A stretch of DNA of 38,269 nt, from contig JBCDBL010000020.1 of assembly GCA_039183635.1 (NCBI GenBank), forward strand, positions 1 to 38,269, read 5' to 3'. Position 1 is the stretch's first letter; each line of letters begins with the position of its first letter. Below the pieces are notes generated by a model. It made no database searches, was not told the origin of the DNA, and saw nothing but the letters and a program-made list of their open reading frames with translations. The translations under genes and the position numbers were made by a program. The stretch is from JBCDBL01 sp039183635. GTDB lineage: Bacteria > Pseudomonadota > Alphaproteobacteria > Caulobacterales > Parvularculaceae. Below, in pieces: positions 21,731 to 31,294 of this stretch.

Positions 21731-23590
21731 ATGGATCTGGCTCTCACATGGCATATGTGGGCGACGCTGGCGCTAATCGCCGGCGGCGTCATTCTCTACA
21801 GCCTCGACAAGTTCTCCATCGAATCGGTTTCGGTGGGCATTCTCGTCGTTCTGCTCGTATTCTTCCACATCTTCCCCGCCCGCACGCCGGAAGGCGCGCC
21901 GATCTTAACGCCCAACGAACTGCTCGCAGGGTTCGCCAACCCGGCTCTGTTCGCCATCCTGGGCCTGCTGGTTATCGGACAGGGCATGTTCCAGTCGGGC
22001 GCCCTGGAAGGGCCGACACAGCAAATTTTGAGCGTTCACGAAAAGCACCCGATCGCGACGCGTATTCTGGTGTTCTGCTTCGTGCTCGTCATCAGCGCAT
22101 TGATGAACAACACGCCGGTCGTCGTCATGTTCATCCCGATCATGGCGGCGCTTGCGATGGAGGCGAAGCTGCCGACCTCACGGTTGATGATCCCCTTGTC
22201 CTTTATGTGCATCCTCGGCGGCATGACCACGCTTATCGGATCGTCGACTAATCTTCTCGTGGCGAACGTGCTCACCCAGACGACGGGGGACCGGATCGGC
22301 TTCTTCGATATTACGCCTCTCGGACTGATGCTCGCAGTGTTCGGCGTGGCCTATCTTTTTTTGGTTGCGCCGCGCCTCTTGCCGGACCGACAGGACATGT
22401 CGGAGGAAATCACCACCACAAGCGAAGGCAAACAGTTTATCGCGCAACTTGAAGTGACGCCCAACCACCCGCTGGTGGGCGCCCGCTCCGTAGCCGGTCT
22501 ATTTCCAGATTTGCCCGATGTTACGGTTCGAATGATCCAGCGTCGTCAGGGCGTCGTATTGCCGCCCTATGATGACGTCACCCTCGCCGTCGGCGATATT
22601 CTGATCGTCGCCGCCACCCGGGCGACATTAACGAAGCTCTTGAAGTCGAAACCGGAGTTTCTGGAAGATATGCTGAGCGTCGGCCCGGCGCCGGAGGAAG
22701 GCGCTCCGCAACCCTCGACCAAGGAAATCACGATGGTCGAAGCGATTGTGGCCCCGGGGTCTCGCCTCATCGGCCGCGCCGTCGACCATTTCGGGTTCCA
22801 TTATCAGACGAACTGCGTGCTGCTCGGGGTGCAGAGGCGCTCCCGAATGATCCGGGCGCAGCTGAACGCCATACGTCTCGAAGCCGGGGACGTGCTGCTT
22901 GTTCTCGGCGCTCGGCGGGATATTCGCTCGCTGAGGGCCGACCGGGACATCCTGCTTCTGGAATGGTCGATGACCGACGTGCCGGATATGAAAAACGCGA
23001 TGCGCGCGCAATTGATTTTCGCCGGCGTCATCCTCGCGGCGGCGACGGGGGTCGTGCCTATCGTGATCGCCGCCCTGGCCGGCGCCGGGGCAATGATCCT
23101 CACCGGGTGTCTCAACATACGACAGGCCTCCAGGGCCATTGATCGACGGATATTCCTCCTCGTCGGCGTCGCGCTCGCCATGGGCGCGGCGATGCAGGCG
23201 ACCGGCGGCGCATCGTTCCTGGCGACGCAGCTTGTCGGCGCGCTTGGCCCCTTTGGCCCGAGCGTGGTTTTGTCCGCGTTCTTCCTGATGACCGCCGCAC
23301 TCACCAACGTGCTCAGCAACAACGCCACGGCGGTGCTGTTCACCCCCGTGGCGATCAGTGCGGCCGAACAAACCGGCGTTGATCCCATGGCGTTCGTATT
23401 CACCGTTATCTTTGCGGCGAATTGCTCCTTCGCCACGCCGATTGCGTACCAGACCAACCTGCTCGTCATGGGGCCAGGGCATTACAAGTTTCGGGATTTC
23501 ATCGTCGTTGGTGTGCCGCTTATTATTGTTCTGTGGGCGGCTTATACAGTGCTGGCGCCGTTCTATTTCCGCTGGGCAGGGATGATGTAG
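21731..23590 (+). CDS. SLC13/DASS-type permease with two RCK_C (TrkA-C) domains
   Basis: Inner-membrane anion transporter of the divalent anion:sodium symporter group. Of its 619 residues, the N-terminal membrane half (about 8-215) contains MNNTPVVVMFIPIMAAL and the SSTNLLVANV signature (171-180). Two cytoplasmic TrkA-C domains follow (about 234-305 and 333-412). The second membrane half contains LTNVLSNNATAVLFTPVAI and TPIAYQTNLLVMGPG. Relatives carry sulfate, phosphate or dicarboxylates; the substrate here is not readable. ATG 21731 is preferred to a TTG 45 bases upstream, because the first helix then starts directly after it. It ends five bases from the convergent ppx gene. Confidence 0.9.
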   Translation: MDLALTWHMWATLALIAGGVILYSLDKFSIESVSVGILVVLLVFFHIFPARTPEGAPILTPNELLAGFANPALFAILGLLVIGQGMFQSGALEGPTQQILSVHEKHPIATRILVFCFVLVISALMNNTPVVVMFIPIMAALAMEAKLPTSRLMIPLSFMCILGGMTTLIGSSTNLLVANVLTQTTGDRIGFFDITPLGLMLAVFGVAYLFLVAPRLLPDRQDMSEEITTTSEGKQFIAQLEVTPNHPLVGARSVAGLFPDLPDVTVRMIQRRQGVVLPPYDDVTLAVGDILIVAATRATLTKLLKSKPEFLEDMLSVGPAPEEGAPQPSTKEITMVEAIVAPGSRLIGRAVDHFGFHYQTNCVLLGVQRRSRMIRAQLNAIRLEAGDVLLVLGARRDIRSLRADRDILLLEWSMTDVPDMKNAMRAQLIFAGVILAAATGVVPIVIAALAGAGAMILTGCLNIRQASRAIDRRIFLLVGVALAMGAAMQATGGASFLATQLVGALGPFGPSVVLSAFFLMTAALTNVLSNNATAVLFTPVAISAAEQTGVDPMAFVFTVIFAANCSFATPIAYQTNLLVMGPGHYKFRDFIVVGVPLIIVLWAAYTVLAPFYFRWAGMM

Positions 23591-23595
23591 GGCGC

Positions 23596-25083
23596 TTAAC
23601 CCGATACTTGCAAGTCCAACGTCGCATCGAAAGCGTCCGCCACCGCGCCGAGACGCTTTTTCACCGTCTCGCTGAACAACGGTTCGAACCGCACGGGCGC
23701 GCGGAACGTCAACACCCCCTCCTTCAAGCCCCATGTGCAGACGCCAAGGCTATCGCTCGCCTTCGGTGCAAACTCTCCGGCGAACCGCAAAGCAAGACCA
23801 AGACGCTCCGCCGCCCGCCGTGTACGATTGTCCAGCAACGCCACCACCTGAGGGGTGGGCGCTGTCGCGCTGCGGCCCGCATAGCGGCGGAACAAGGCGT
23901 AGCTCAGAAAAATACGGCCGTCATGGTCGAGCGCGGTGAACGGCGCATGGAGCACCGTCGCAAAGGCCTGCGCGGCCCTATGATCGGGATGAAACAGAGC
24001 GCCAATGTCCGCCATGCGGCAGGCCGCCTTGCGCAGCCGCTTCTCAGCCATGCTTTCGCCGGGGAAAAGCGCCTCTGTAAACCGCTCAGCGGCGCAGCCG
24101 AACGCCGGGTTCGGCGATAACCGGCGCGCCCATTCGTCCGCCGCAGCGATTAAAGGGTCTTCAGCCTGCTCGGCGGGCGACAATTGTTCGTATAACAACC
24201 CCTCTCGCAACCCGGTCGAGGAAATGACGATATTCTCAATCCGTCCCATACGGATCAGCATTTCCAGGGTCAACGCGGCATAGGGCAACATATCGATACG
24301 CCGCCGCGGCACGCCGGGTATGTTCTCCAGCGTGCGCGGATCTTTCACCGCCCCCACCCAGTCGGCGATGGACAGCGCCTCCTCGTCGGACATTTCATAG
24401 TGATGGAGGACCGATAGAGGATACCCCTTGCTCGCCATATGAATACGCGCCAGCGCACGCCACGCGCCGCCGACAACGTAAAGCGTCCGCGCCGGCCCCG
24501 ACGTCAGCCAATCGACGGCTTCAAGGCGTTTTTCAACAATGCCTTGCGCCTTTTTCCGATCGCCCCCGCTCTCCCCGATGAGGCGCAACGGACCGACTGA
24601 CAAACTCTCACGGGCCCCCAGCTTGGATTCGAGATCGCCGGCGGTGCCGTCGATATCGATCAGCTCCAAACTGCCGCCGCCGAGATCTCCAACGACGCCT
24701 TTGGCCGACGGCTCCGCCGCCAACACGCCGAGAGCCGCCTGTCGCGCCTCCTCCGCGCCGCTGAGGACCTCAACATCGAAGCCGAGGGTCCTGGCGGCGG
24801 AGACGAAATCGGCGCCGTTCGACGCCTCGCGCACGGCCGCGGTCGCCACAGCCCGCACCTTCGCGCCGCCCATTGCCGTGAGAACGGCCTGGAACCGGCG
24901 CAACGTTGCGATGGCGCAGGCCATGGCCTCGTCGTCTATAGCCCCCGTCGCGTCCAGGTCGCGACCGAGCGCGCAGAGCGTCTTTTCATTGCAAATTGGG
25001 ACCGGCGCGCGGTTCGGCCCGGTATAGACCACCAAACGGACAGAGTTGGAGCCGATGTCGACGACCCCGCGTAAATCTTCCAT
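23596..25083 (-). CDS. ppx: Exopolyphosphatase, Ppx/GppA family
   Basis: Removes terminal phosphate from polyphosphate, or pppGpp gamma-phosphate in GppA relatives. The 495 residues belong to the actin-like ASKHA fold: phosphate loop VVDIGSNSVRLVVY (7-20) and the second loop VVGDLGGGSLELIDIDG (about 130-146). A long C-terminal helical domain follows, typical of alphaproteobacterial Ppx. ATG 25083 has AGGAAAG eight bases upstream; twelve residues of basic sequence before it in frame are unlikely to be translated. It lies downstream of ppk on the same strand, separated by 336 bases that may hold its own promoter. Confidence 0.94.
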   Translation of the reverse strand: MEDLRGVVDIGSNSVRLVVYTGPNRAPVPICNEKTLCALGRDLDATGAIDDEAMACAIATLRRFQAVLTAMGGAKVRAVATAAVREASNGADFVSAARTLGFDVEVLSGAEEARQAALGVLAAEPSAKGVVGDLGGGSLELIDIDGTAGDLESKLGARESLSVGPLRLIGESGGDRKKAQGIVEKRLEAVDWLTSGPARTLYVVGGAWRALARIHMASKGYPLSVLHHYEMSDEEALSIADWVGAVKDPRTLENIPGVPRRRIDMLPYAALTLEMLIRMGRIENIVISSTGLREGLLYEQLSPAEQAEDPLIAAADEWARRLSPNPAFGCAAERFTEALFPGESMAEKRLRKAACRMADIGALFHPDHRAAQAFATVLHAPFTALDHDGRIFLSYALFRRYAGRSATAPTPQVVALLDNRTRRAAERLGLALRFAGEFAPKASDSLGVCTWGLKEGVLTFRAPVRFEPLFSETVKKRLGAVADAFDATLDLQVSG

Positions 25084-25419
25084 ACGACGGACTTTCCTGA
25101 CGAACGCAAGACCCCTCAAGCGCCCGCTCTTTGATACGCAACAGTGTATGACATGCAGATGCGATTCGCAGTTGCATGCTATGCAAACTCAAAGTCTCGC
25201 ATAAAAGGCGCATCGAAAGGGCGCAAGAAGAATCGGCCGCGCCCTAAGAGCGCATGACAATCCTGATGACGAGATTTTGCACAAGCATAATATCGCCGCC
25301 GCATCGCCCTGCCCGACTACGGCGGAAGGAACGACGGTTTCGCATGTATGCCGACAGCTCCCTTCCCCAGGGGACGGGCGCGCCCATAAAGTCTGACGGC
25401 TTTCAAGCCATTAAGCGCC
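25084..25419. other. Gap between ppk and ppx
   Basis: I see no gene, RNA or strong terminator in these 336 bases. They hold an inverted repeat TTGCAT-GCT-ATGCAA (25172-25186), about 90 bases upstream of the ppx start, which could be an operator. A plus-strand open frame here is Arg-rich and runs antisense into ppk, so it is not credible. Presumably the ppx promoter lies here. Confidence 0.5.
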
Positions 25420-27663
25420 CTATTTGCGAGGCTGCAGACGTTGCGGGGCGTTCAACTTCAAAGCTTCCCCGCGGCCGGACAGGCTGGGGTTTGTCATAAA
25501 GTATTTATGCGCATTGAACGGCGTCACGTCCGACGGCGTCTTCACCCGTTCATAGGCCCCGGACGGCAGCAAACGCCAGCTTTGCGCCTCATCATTGAGG
25601 TTCGCCACCATAATCTGGTCCAAGACCTGGCGGTGCACGGTCGGGTTCTCCACCGGGCACATCACCTCCACCCGGCGGTTGATGTTGCGCGGCATCCAAT
25701 CGGCCGAGGAAATGAAAATTCGCGCATGAGGACTTGGCAATGTATGACCGGCGCCGAAACAGATGATCCGCGAGTGTTCCAGAAAACGACCGACAATGCT
25801 TTTCACACGGATGTTTTCGGACAAACCGAAAACACCGGGTCTGAGGCAGCATATGCCGCGCATCACAAGGTCGATCTGCACGCCGGCCTGGCTGGCCCTG
25901 TAAAGAGCGTCAATCACGCCGGGATCCACCAGGGAGTTCATTTTCGCCCAGATCGCCGCGGGCCGGCCGGCTTCGGCGTGGCGGATCTCCTGTTCAATAT
26001 GGTCGTATATATCATCGCGCATCGTTGTCGGCGAGATGGCGAATTTCTCCAGCCCTTCAGGTTCGGCGTAGCCGGAAACGAAATTAAACACTTTCGCCGC
26101 ATCGCGCCCGATCGCAGGGTCCGCCGTAAACAAAGACAGGTCGGTATAGATTTTCGCCGTAATCGGATGGTAGTTGCCGGTCCCGATATGGACATAGGTG
26201 CGCGTGGCTTCCCCTTCCCGGCGCACCGCAAGGCTGAGCTTTGCATGGGTCTTATAGGCCATGAAACCGAAGACCACCTGAACGCCCGCGCGCTCCAAGG
26301 CCCGGGACCATTTGATGTTGGCCTCCTCATCGAACCGGGCTTTAAGCTCCACAAGAGCGGTCACGTTCTTGCCGGCTTCCGCCGCCTCGATAAGGGCGGC
26401 GATAATGGGCGATTCGTCAGACGTTCTGTATAAGGTCTGTTTGATCGCGACCACGTTAGGGTCCGCTGCAGCCTGGCGCAAAAACTGGACGACGACATCG
26501 AAGGACTCGAACGGATGGTGCACCAGAATGTCCTTGGCGGAGATTGCGGAAAAACAATCGCCGCCATGCTCGCGAATGCGTTCTGGAAACCGCGCGTCGA
26601 AGGGCGGGAATTTCAGATCCGGCCGTTCGTCGGGAATGAGTTTTGAGGCTTGGGCGAGACCTAGAATACCGTCCACAAGAACAACATCCTGAGGCACGGC
26701 GTCGATATTGTCGATGATGAGATCTCTCAGCTCCTCAGGCATCGAGGCTTCGATCTTGATCCGGATCAAGGACCCTCGACGCCGGCGTTTCAGGGCGCTC
26801 TCAAACTGTCGGACGAGGTCTTCGGCTTCCTCCTCAATCTCAAGATCGCTGTCGCGCACAATACGGAACGCGCCCTGGCCGACCAGCTCATGGTTCGGAA
26901 ACAGATGATTGATGTTTTCAAGAATGGTGTTTTCAAGAGAGATAAAACGTATGGTCTCCCGCCCGTCGCCATCTTTGGACGGCAGCCGGATAAACCGGCT
27001 CACCCCTTGCGGCACCGGCAGCAATGCTCGTTTCACAGCCGCCTCATCTTCCGATTTCAACTCCATCGCCAGGGTGAAGCCAAGGTTCGGAATGAACGGA
27101 AACGGATGCGCCGGATCGATGGCAAGCGGCGTCAGCACCGGAAAGATGCTATTCAAAAACTCCTGCTCCAACCAGGCGCGCTCCTCCACGCCCAGGCTTG
27201 CGCGGTCGAGCACCTCGATGCCGTTGTCTTTCAACACAGGCAGCAGAGCAAGCCAGCATCTTTGCTGCTCCGCCATCAGCTCCGAGGCCATGGCGGTGAT
27301 CTTGACGAGCTGCTCCTTCGACGTCAGCCCCTCCTGACTCAACGCCGAGACGTTTTCGCGCACCTGGGCGCGCAGGCCGGCGACCCGCACCATGAAAAAT
27401 TCGTCGAGATTGCTGGCTGAGATCGATAAAAACCGCAAGCGCTCTAAAATCGGATGCGCTTCGTTCCAGGCCTCTTCCAGAACGCGCATATTAAAGGCGA
27501 GCCAGGACAGCTCCCGGTTTATGAACCGCTCGGGGCTGTCCATTGTGATAGCGCTGACATCGAACGCATCGGCGCTCTCGCCAAAGGCGCGATCGAGCAG
27601 CGTCTCCATATGCGTTCCCGTCCGGCCGGCGCCGGGCTTTACGGTTTTCACATCCATGTTCAT
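25420..27663 (-). CDS. ppk1: Polyphosphate kinase 1
   Basis: Reversibly polymerises ATP gamma-phosphate into inorganic polyphosphate. The 747 residues show the N-terminal domain (RFINRELSWLAFNMRVLEEA, 46-65), the head domain, and two phospholipase D-like catalytic domains. The autophosphorylated histidine is in YKTHAKLSLAVRR (His473) and the second catalytic histidine in RFLEHSRIICFGAG (His630), with SSADWMPRNINRRVE close behind. An alternative ATG two codons downstream (27657) is equally possible. It follows hdaA by 150 bases and precedes ppx, a conserved alphaproteobacterial grouping. Confidence 0.98.
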   Translation of the reverse strand: MNMDVKTVKPGAGRTGTHMETLLDRAFGESADAFDVSAITMDSPERFINRELSWLAFNMRVLEEAWNEAHPILERLRFLSISASNLDEFFMVRVAGLRAQVRENVSALSQEGLTSKEQLVKITAMASELMAEQQRCWLALLPVLKDNGIEVLDRASLGVEERAWLEQEFLNSIFPVLTPLAIDPAHPFPFIPNLGFTLAMELKSEDEAAVKRALLPVPQGVSRFIRLPSKDGDGRETIRFISLENTILENINHLFPNHELVGQGAFRIVRDSDLEIEEEAEDLVRQFESALKRRRRGSLIRIKIEASMPEELRDLIIDNIDAVPQDVVLVDGILGLAQASKLIPDERPDLKFPPFDARFPERIREHGGDCFSAISAKDILVHHPFESFDVVVQFLRQAAADPNVVAIKQTLYRTSDESPIIAALIEAAEAGKNVTALVELKARFDEEANIKWSRALERAGVQVVFGFMAYKTHAKLSLAVRREGEATRTYVHIGTGNYHPITAKIYTDLSLFTADPAIGRDAAKVFNFVSGYAEPEGLEKFAISPTTMRDDIYDHIEQEIRHAEAGRPAAIWAKMNSLVDPGVIDALYRASQAGVQIDLVMRGICCLRPGVFGLSENIRVKSIVGRFLEHSRIICFGAGHTLPSPHARIFISSADWMPRNINRRVEVMCPVENPTVHRQVLDQIMVANLNDEAQSWRLLPSGAYERVKTPSDVTPFNAHKYFMTNPSLSGRGEALKLNAPQRLQPRK

Positions 27664-27813
27664 GACCGTCTCATTCCTTCGCTAAGGCACGGGGCGCGTA
27701 TGTTGATACCGGCTATTCGTTAACCAGGCGCGACAAACATAGAGCCTTTTGATTTAAGGCGGTTTTGACGGCTCGCCGGAAACCATCGACCGTTCTCTAT
27801 ACGCGCCACCGTC

Positions 27814-28488
27814 TTACGGCGAAGGCGCATCGCGGATCAATCGCCCAACGAGGCCCGTTGTAACTTTTTCACGCTGGTCCGCCGCAGCCGCCAGATCGGC
27901 GGCGAGCGCGCGGGCGCCTTGGAAAGATCGCTCCATACGGGCGACGGCGTAATCCAGAACAGCTTCTCGTACGATAAGGCCTTTGTCTTTTAAAAGTTTT
28001 TCCAAAATCGCCCGCAACAACGCATCGTCCGGCGGCGCGATATGCGCCGACGGCATCGCATTCAACCGCGATTTCAAGTCCGGCAGAGCAACGTCCCACC
28101 CCCGGGGCGGGTTTTCAGCGGCAAGCAACAAGGGCCGGTCCGCCGCTTTCAGGGCGTTCATCAGGTGAAACAGCGCCGTCGCCTCAGCGCGATCGGCCTC
28201 GTCCAGAAAAAGGGCGCGCGCCTCAGAAAGCCTGCGCCAGGAATCGCCGCACAAGTCCGCGCCGAAGAAACGCTCCGCTCCCGTCATATCCGCCCATATG
28301 GCGCCGAGGTGGGACTTGCCCGCCCCTGGCGCGCCGCTGATGGCGAACGCACCGCCCGGCCAGGCGCGCCAGGCTTCAACAAAGCCAAAAGCTTCGCGAT
28401 TACAGGCGGACGCAACGAAGTCGTCCCGCGCATACGAGGCGCGTTCGGGAAACGGCAAAATCAACTGATGACGCGGCAGCGCAGACAA
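27814..28488 (-). CDS. hdaA: DnaA-regulatory inactivator Hda homologue (HdaA)
   Basis: Hda-type proteins bind the DNA polymerase sliding clamp and stimulate hydrolysis of DnaA-bound ATP, limiting re-initiation of replication. The 224 residues carry the clamp-binding motif QLILPF at 8-13, a P-loop GAPGAGKS (52-59) and Walker B ALFLDEAD (92-99). No DnaA-type DNA-binding domain follows. The start appears to be TTG at 28488: no ATG or GTG lies in frame before the clamp motif, and GAGA is present upstream. The rare start may keep levels low. It sits between the DUF2066 gene and ppk, as in related genomes. Confidence 0.9.
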   Translation of the reverse strand: MSALPRHQLILPFPERASYARDDFVASACNREAFGFVEAWRAWPGGAFAISGAPGAGKSHLGAIWADMTGAERFFGADLCGDSWRRLSEARALFLDEADRAEATALFHLMNALKAADRPLLLAAENPPRGWDVALPDLKSRLNAMPSAHIAPPDDALLRAILEKLLKDKGLIVREAVLDYAVARMERSFQGARALAADLAAAADQREKVTTGLVGRLIRDAPSP

Positions 28489-28661
28489 AATTGTTTCTCT
28501 TAAGTGCGATTACGGCAAATGATGAAGCAGTGTTCAAGACACTGACGAACATCAGCGCAAGGTTAAATACCAAACGTTATAAATCCCAGGCGCGTCAGTC
28601 TTCACAAGCCTGGAAAACGCTCAGATTGCGATCCGCAAGGAGATCTTACGCAACACCCAAA

Positions 28662-30110
28662 TCAAAAAGACGATGCTGCGCCCGGGCTCGTATTTTCGCT
28701 GCGGAACCAACCGCCGCCGCGTTTGGGCCGCTGCGGCGCGCGCAACTGACGGGCTTTGACCTCGCCCACAAGATCGACTGCAGCGATGTTCCACACGCCG
28801 GCGCCCGACTGCGACCAGAAACCAAGGCTGTTTTGCTCTAAAGCGACCCGCAGCTGTTCGGTCTCCCCAAGATAGCGCAGAGACATGTACGCCCCGTCCC
28901 GCGACAAGGCCTGCACCTGAACCGCTTCGACAATCGGCGCGGCGATCAGGGCGGAGCGAATGCGCATCCATTCTTTTGCGTTGCGGAAGTGGGCCGTAGC
29001 GACAATCGTTTTAGCAGCGCTGTGGTCGATAAGCGTGCGCTGTTTCCATTCTTCGCCATAACCGGCGAGAACACCGTCGATGGAGCTTTCTGCAAGGGCC
29101 GCAAAGCCGCCGGCCTCGGCCCGCATCCACGTCTCTTCGAGGACTTCTCCCACATTGACTTGCCGTTCCGCCGGTTGGACGAAAACGGGTGTGCTCGCAG
29201 TGGAGGCCATGCCGTCGATCACCGCCTCCTCCACCGCGGCGTCGGCCGGCGGCAGATCGTTGTAGGCGTTGATCAGGCGCACCTGAAGCCTGTCCTGACC
29301 GTCAACGCGCAAAAGTCGCCCATGTGCGACAAGGATGTGGCCGATATTGTATCGCTCGGCGATGCGTGAGAGCGCGTCTTGATTAAGGGCCAGGGCCTGA
29401 CGCGGATTGATATCGGTGATATCTTCCAGATCCCCCAAAGGCGTCAGCATCGGCGTCAATTCATTCAGCAGCGGCCTGGCGCGCCACGCCATCGCCCAGG
29501 GGTTTTCAGGCTCCCACAACATCAATGTCTGAGGCGTCTGGAACACAGGCAGAACAAGCGCTGCGCGGGCCTGCACCTCAGAATAGGGCAATTGCGCATC
29601 GCGCAATAACTTTCGCACCGCGCTGGGTTTAAAACTGTATGAGATTTGAGCGCTGTACGTGGTGGCGCTGTTTTTCTCATTGAAGATCTCGATGCCGGAT
29701 TCGAGAGCTTCCATCTCCCGATCGGTGAGCGCGATGTAGGTGCGCTGGGGCCGCGCTTCGGCGCCGATGATCGATTGCAGGGACAATTGCGACAGATAGT
29801 CGTCGGCCAAAGGCGACAAAGGGTCATCCGACGGAGCGCGCAAACCGGAGGCCGGCGCAGGGCGCCCGGCGGCCAAAGTCGGCAGGTACTCCCAGTCCTC
29901 TTTCGGCGTAAGACGGCGCAGCAGCCGGTCCACGGCGACGCGGCGGCCCTGCGACTGGGCAAGTCGTTTGGCCTGGGTCGCATCGCTTCCCTCGCCACGC
30001 ACGGGCACTTTTACGACAGTGAACACATCCCGGGCGATCTCCGCCCTGGCCGGGGTGATCGCAGCCAAACTCAAAGCCGCAAGTGCGGCGACGGCGTGTG
30101 TTATTTTCAT
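28662..30110 (-). CDS. DUF2066 domain secreted protein
   Basis: A 482-residue protein with a signal peptide MKITHAVAALAALSLAAITP ending at ARA-EIAR, so it is exported to the periplasm or lipoprotein-free envelope. Residues about 26-300 resemble the DUF2066 family: RLAQSQGRRVAVDRLLRRLT, YLSQLSLQSIIGAEARPQRT and a segment FNEKNSATTYSAQISYSFKP. The C-terminal part is a less conserved alpha/beta region. Function is unknown. ATG 30110 starts the signal peptide; a TTG six bases upstream is less likely. It is divergent from purM and upstream of hdaA, a conserved neighbourhood. A 173-base gap to hdaA contains no gene that I can support. Confidence 0.85.
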   Translation of the reverse strand: MKITHAVAALAALSLAAITPARAEIARDVFTVVKVPVRGEGSDATQAKRLAQSQGRRVAVDRLLRRLTPKEDWEYLPTLAAGRPAPASGLRAPSDDPLSPLADDYLSQLSLQSIIGAEARPQRTYIALTDREMEALESGIEIFNEKNSATTYSAQISYSFKPSAVRKLLRDAQLPYSEVQARAALVLPVFQTPQTLMLWEPENPWAMAWRARPLLNELTPMLTPLGDLEDITDINPRQALALNQDALSRIAERYNIGHILVAHGRLLRVDGQDRLQVRLINAYNDLPPADAAVEEAVIDGMASTASTPVFVQPAERQVNVGEVLEETWMRAEAGGFAALAESSIDGVLAGYGEEWKQRTLIDHSAAKTIVATAHFRNAKEWMRIRSALIAAPIVEAVQVQALSRDGAYMSLRYLGETEQLRVALEQNSLGFWSQSGAGVWNIAAVDLVGEVKARQLRAPQRPKRGGGWFRSENTSPGAASSF

Positions 30111-30276
30111 GCGCAATACTGATCCCTATCGGCGACTCGCGTCGCGGTGGCGATTTATCGGCACTATACAGACCCCCACCGTTTAGAGAAAACGAAACTT
30201 CGCCGCGCCCTCAAGATCAATTGGTGATAAAGCATGGCGACTCGGCCGAAACACACCCGGCGGAAAGGACCACGCT

Positions 30277-31290
30277 ATGAGTAAAAACAACGCCTATACG
30301 CAAGCGGGCGTAGATATCGACGCCGGCGAACGGCTGGTGCGGGCGATCGCCCCCCTCGCGAAAGCGACGGCCCGGGCAGGCGCGGCGGCGGACCTCGGCG
30401 GCTTCGGCGGCGCGTTCGATCTCAAAGCCGCCGGCTTTTCAGACCCGATCCTGGTCTCCGGCGCCGATGGCGTCGGCACCAAATTGAAACTCGCTTTTGA
30501 GACCGGGCGCCACGATACGGTGGGCGTCGACCTGGTCGCCATGTGCGCCAACGATGTCTTAGCACAAGGCGCGGAGCCATTGTTCTTCCTCGATTATTTT
30601 GCGTGCGGAAAACTCGATGAAGGGGTGGCTGAGGATGTGATTAAAGGCATCGCCGAAGGCTGCCGCCAGGCCGGCTGCGCCCTGATTGGCGGGGAGACCG
30701 CTGAGATGCCGGGCATGTATGGAAACGGCGAATATGACCTTGGCGGGTTCGTCGTCGGCGCAGCCGAACGCGGCGCGCTCTTGCCACAAGACGACATCGA
30801 GGCCGGAGACACTCTTATCGGCCTGCCGTCGTCCGGCGTTCATTCCAATGGGTTTTCTCTGGTGCGCAAGATTTGCGGCGACGCCGGGCTATCATTTAGC
30901 GCCCCAGCGCCCTTCAACCAAAACATGAAGCTAGGCGATATTTTATTAACACCTACAAGAATTTATGTTGACAATTTAAAATCAGTGATTCGAGCGAATC
31001 AGATCAAAGGGCTCGCCCATATCACCGGCGGCGGCTTGGTCGACAACATCCCGCGCATGCTGCCCGCAGGGCTTAGCGCCCGAGTCGATTACAGCGCCTG
31101 GAGCCGGCCTGATATTTTCCAATGGCTGCAAGACGCCGGCGATGTTTCTGAAGACGATATGCGCCGCACCTTTAATTGCGGCGTCGGCATGGTCGCCGCC
31201 CTCGCCCCCAAAGACGTCGATGCCGTGTTACAAGCGCTGAAAGCCGATGGCGAGGACGCTTTCGTTCTAGGCGAAGTAACAGCGGCATAA
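30277..31290 (+). CDS. purM: Phosphoribosylformylglycinamidine cyclo-ligase
   Basis: AIR synthetase, the fifth step of purine biosynthesis: FGAM plus ATP to aminoimidazole ribonucleotide. The 337 residues start MSKNNAYTQAGVDIDAGERL and include DPILVSGADGVGTKLKLAF, VGVDLVAMCANDVLAQGAEP, GGETAEMPGMY and LPSSGVHSNGFSLVR, all hallmarks of PurM. ATG 30277 has AAGGA seven bases upstream. It is co-transcribed with purN four bases later. A short stretch around 30938-30985 uses AT-rich codons (TTA, ACA, AGA) unlike the rest of the gene. Confidence 0.98.
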   Translation: MSKNNAYTQAGVDIDAGERLVRAIAPLAKATARAGAAADLGGFGGAFDLKAAGFSDPILVSGADGVGTKLKLAFETGRHDTVGVDLVAMCANDVLAQGAEPLFFLDYFACGKLDEGVAEDVIKGIAEGCRQAGCALIGGETAEMPGMYGNGEYDLGGFVVGAAERGALLPQDDIEAGDTLIGLPSSGVHSNGFSLVRKICGDAGLSFSAPAPFNQNMKLGDILLTPTRIYVDNLKSVIRANQIKGLAHITGGGLVDNIPRMLPAGLSARVDYSAWSRPDIFQWLQDAGDVSEDDMRRTFNCGVGMVAALAPKDVDAVLQALKADGEDAFVLGEVTAA

Positions 31291-31294
31291 CCTC

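Noticed and set aside
22628..23734. Minus-strand open frame of 368 codons antisense to the SLC13 transporter and the end of ppx
   Set aside because: The product is Arg/Gly/His-rich without motifs; the transporter's membrane segments on the other strand are clear.
25254..25499. Plus-strand open frame between ppx and ppk
   Set aside because: It runs antisense into the end of ppk, is Arg-rich, and has no motif or ribosome-binding site.
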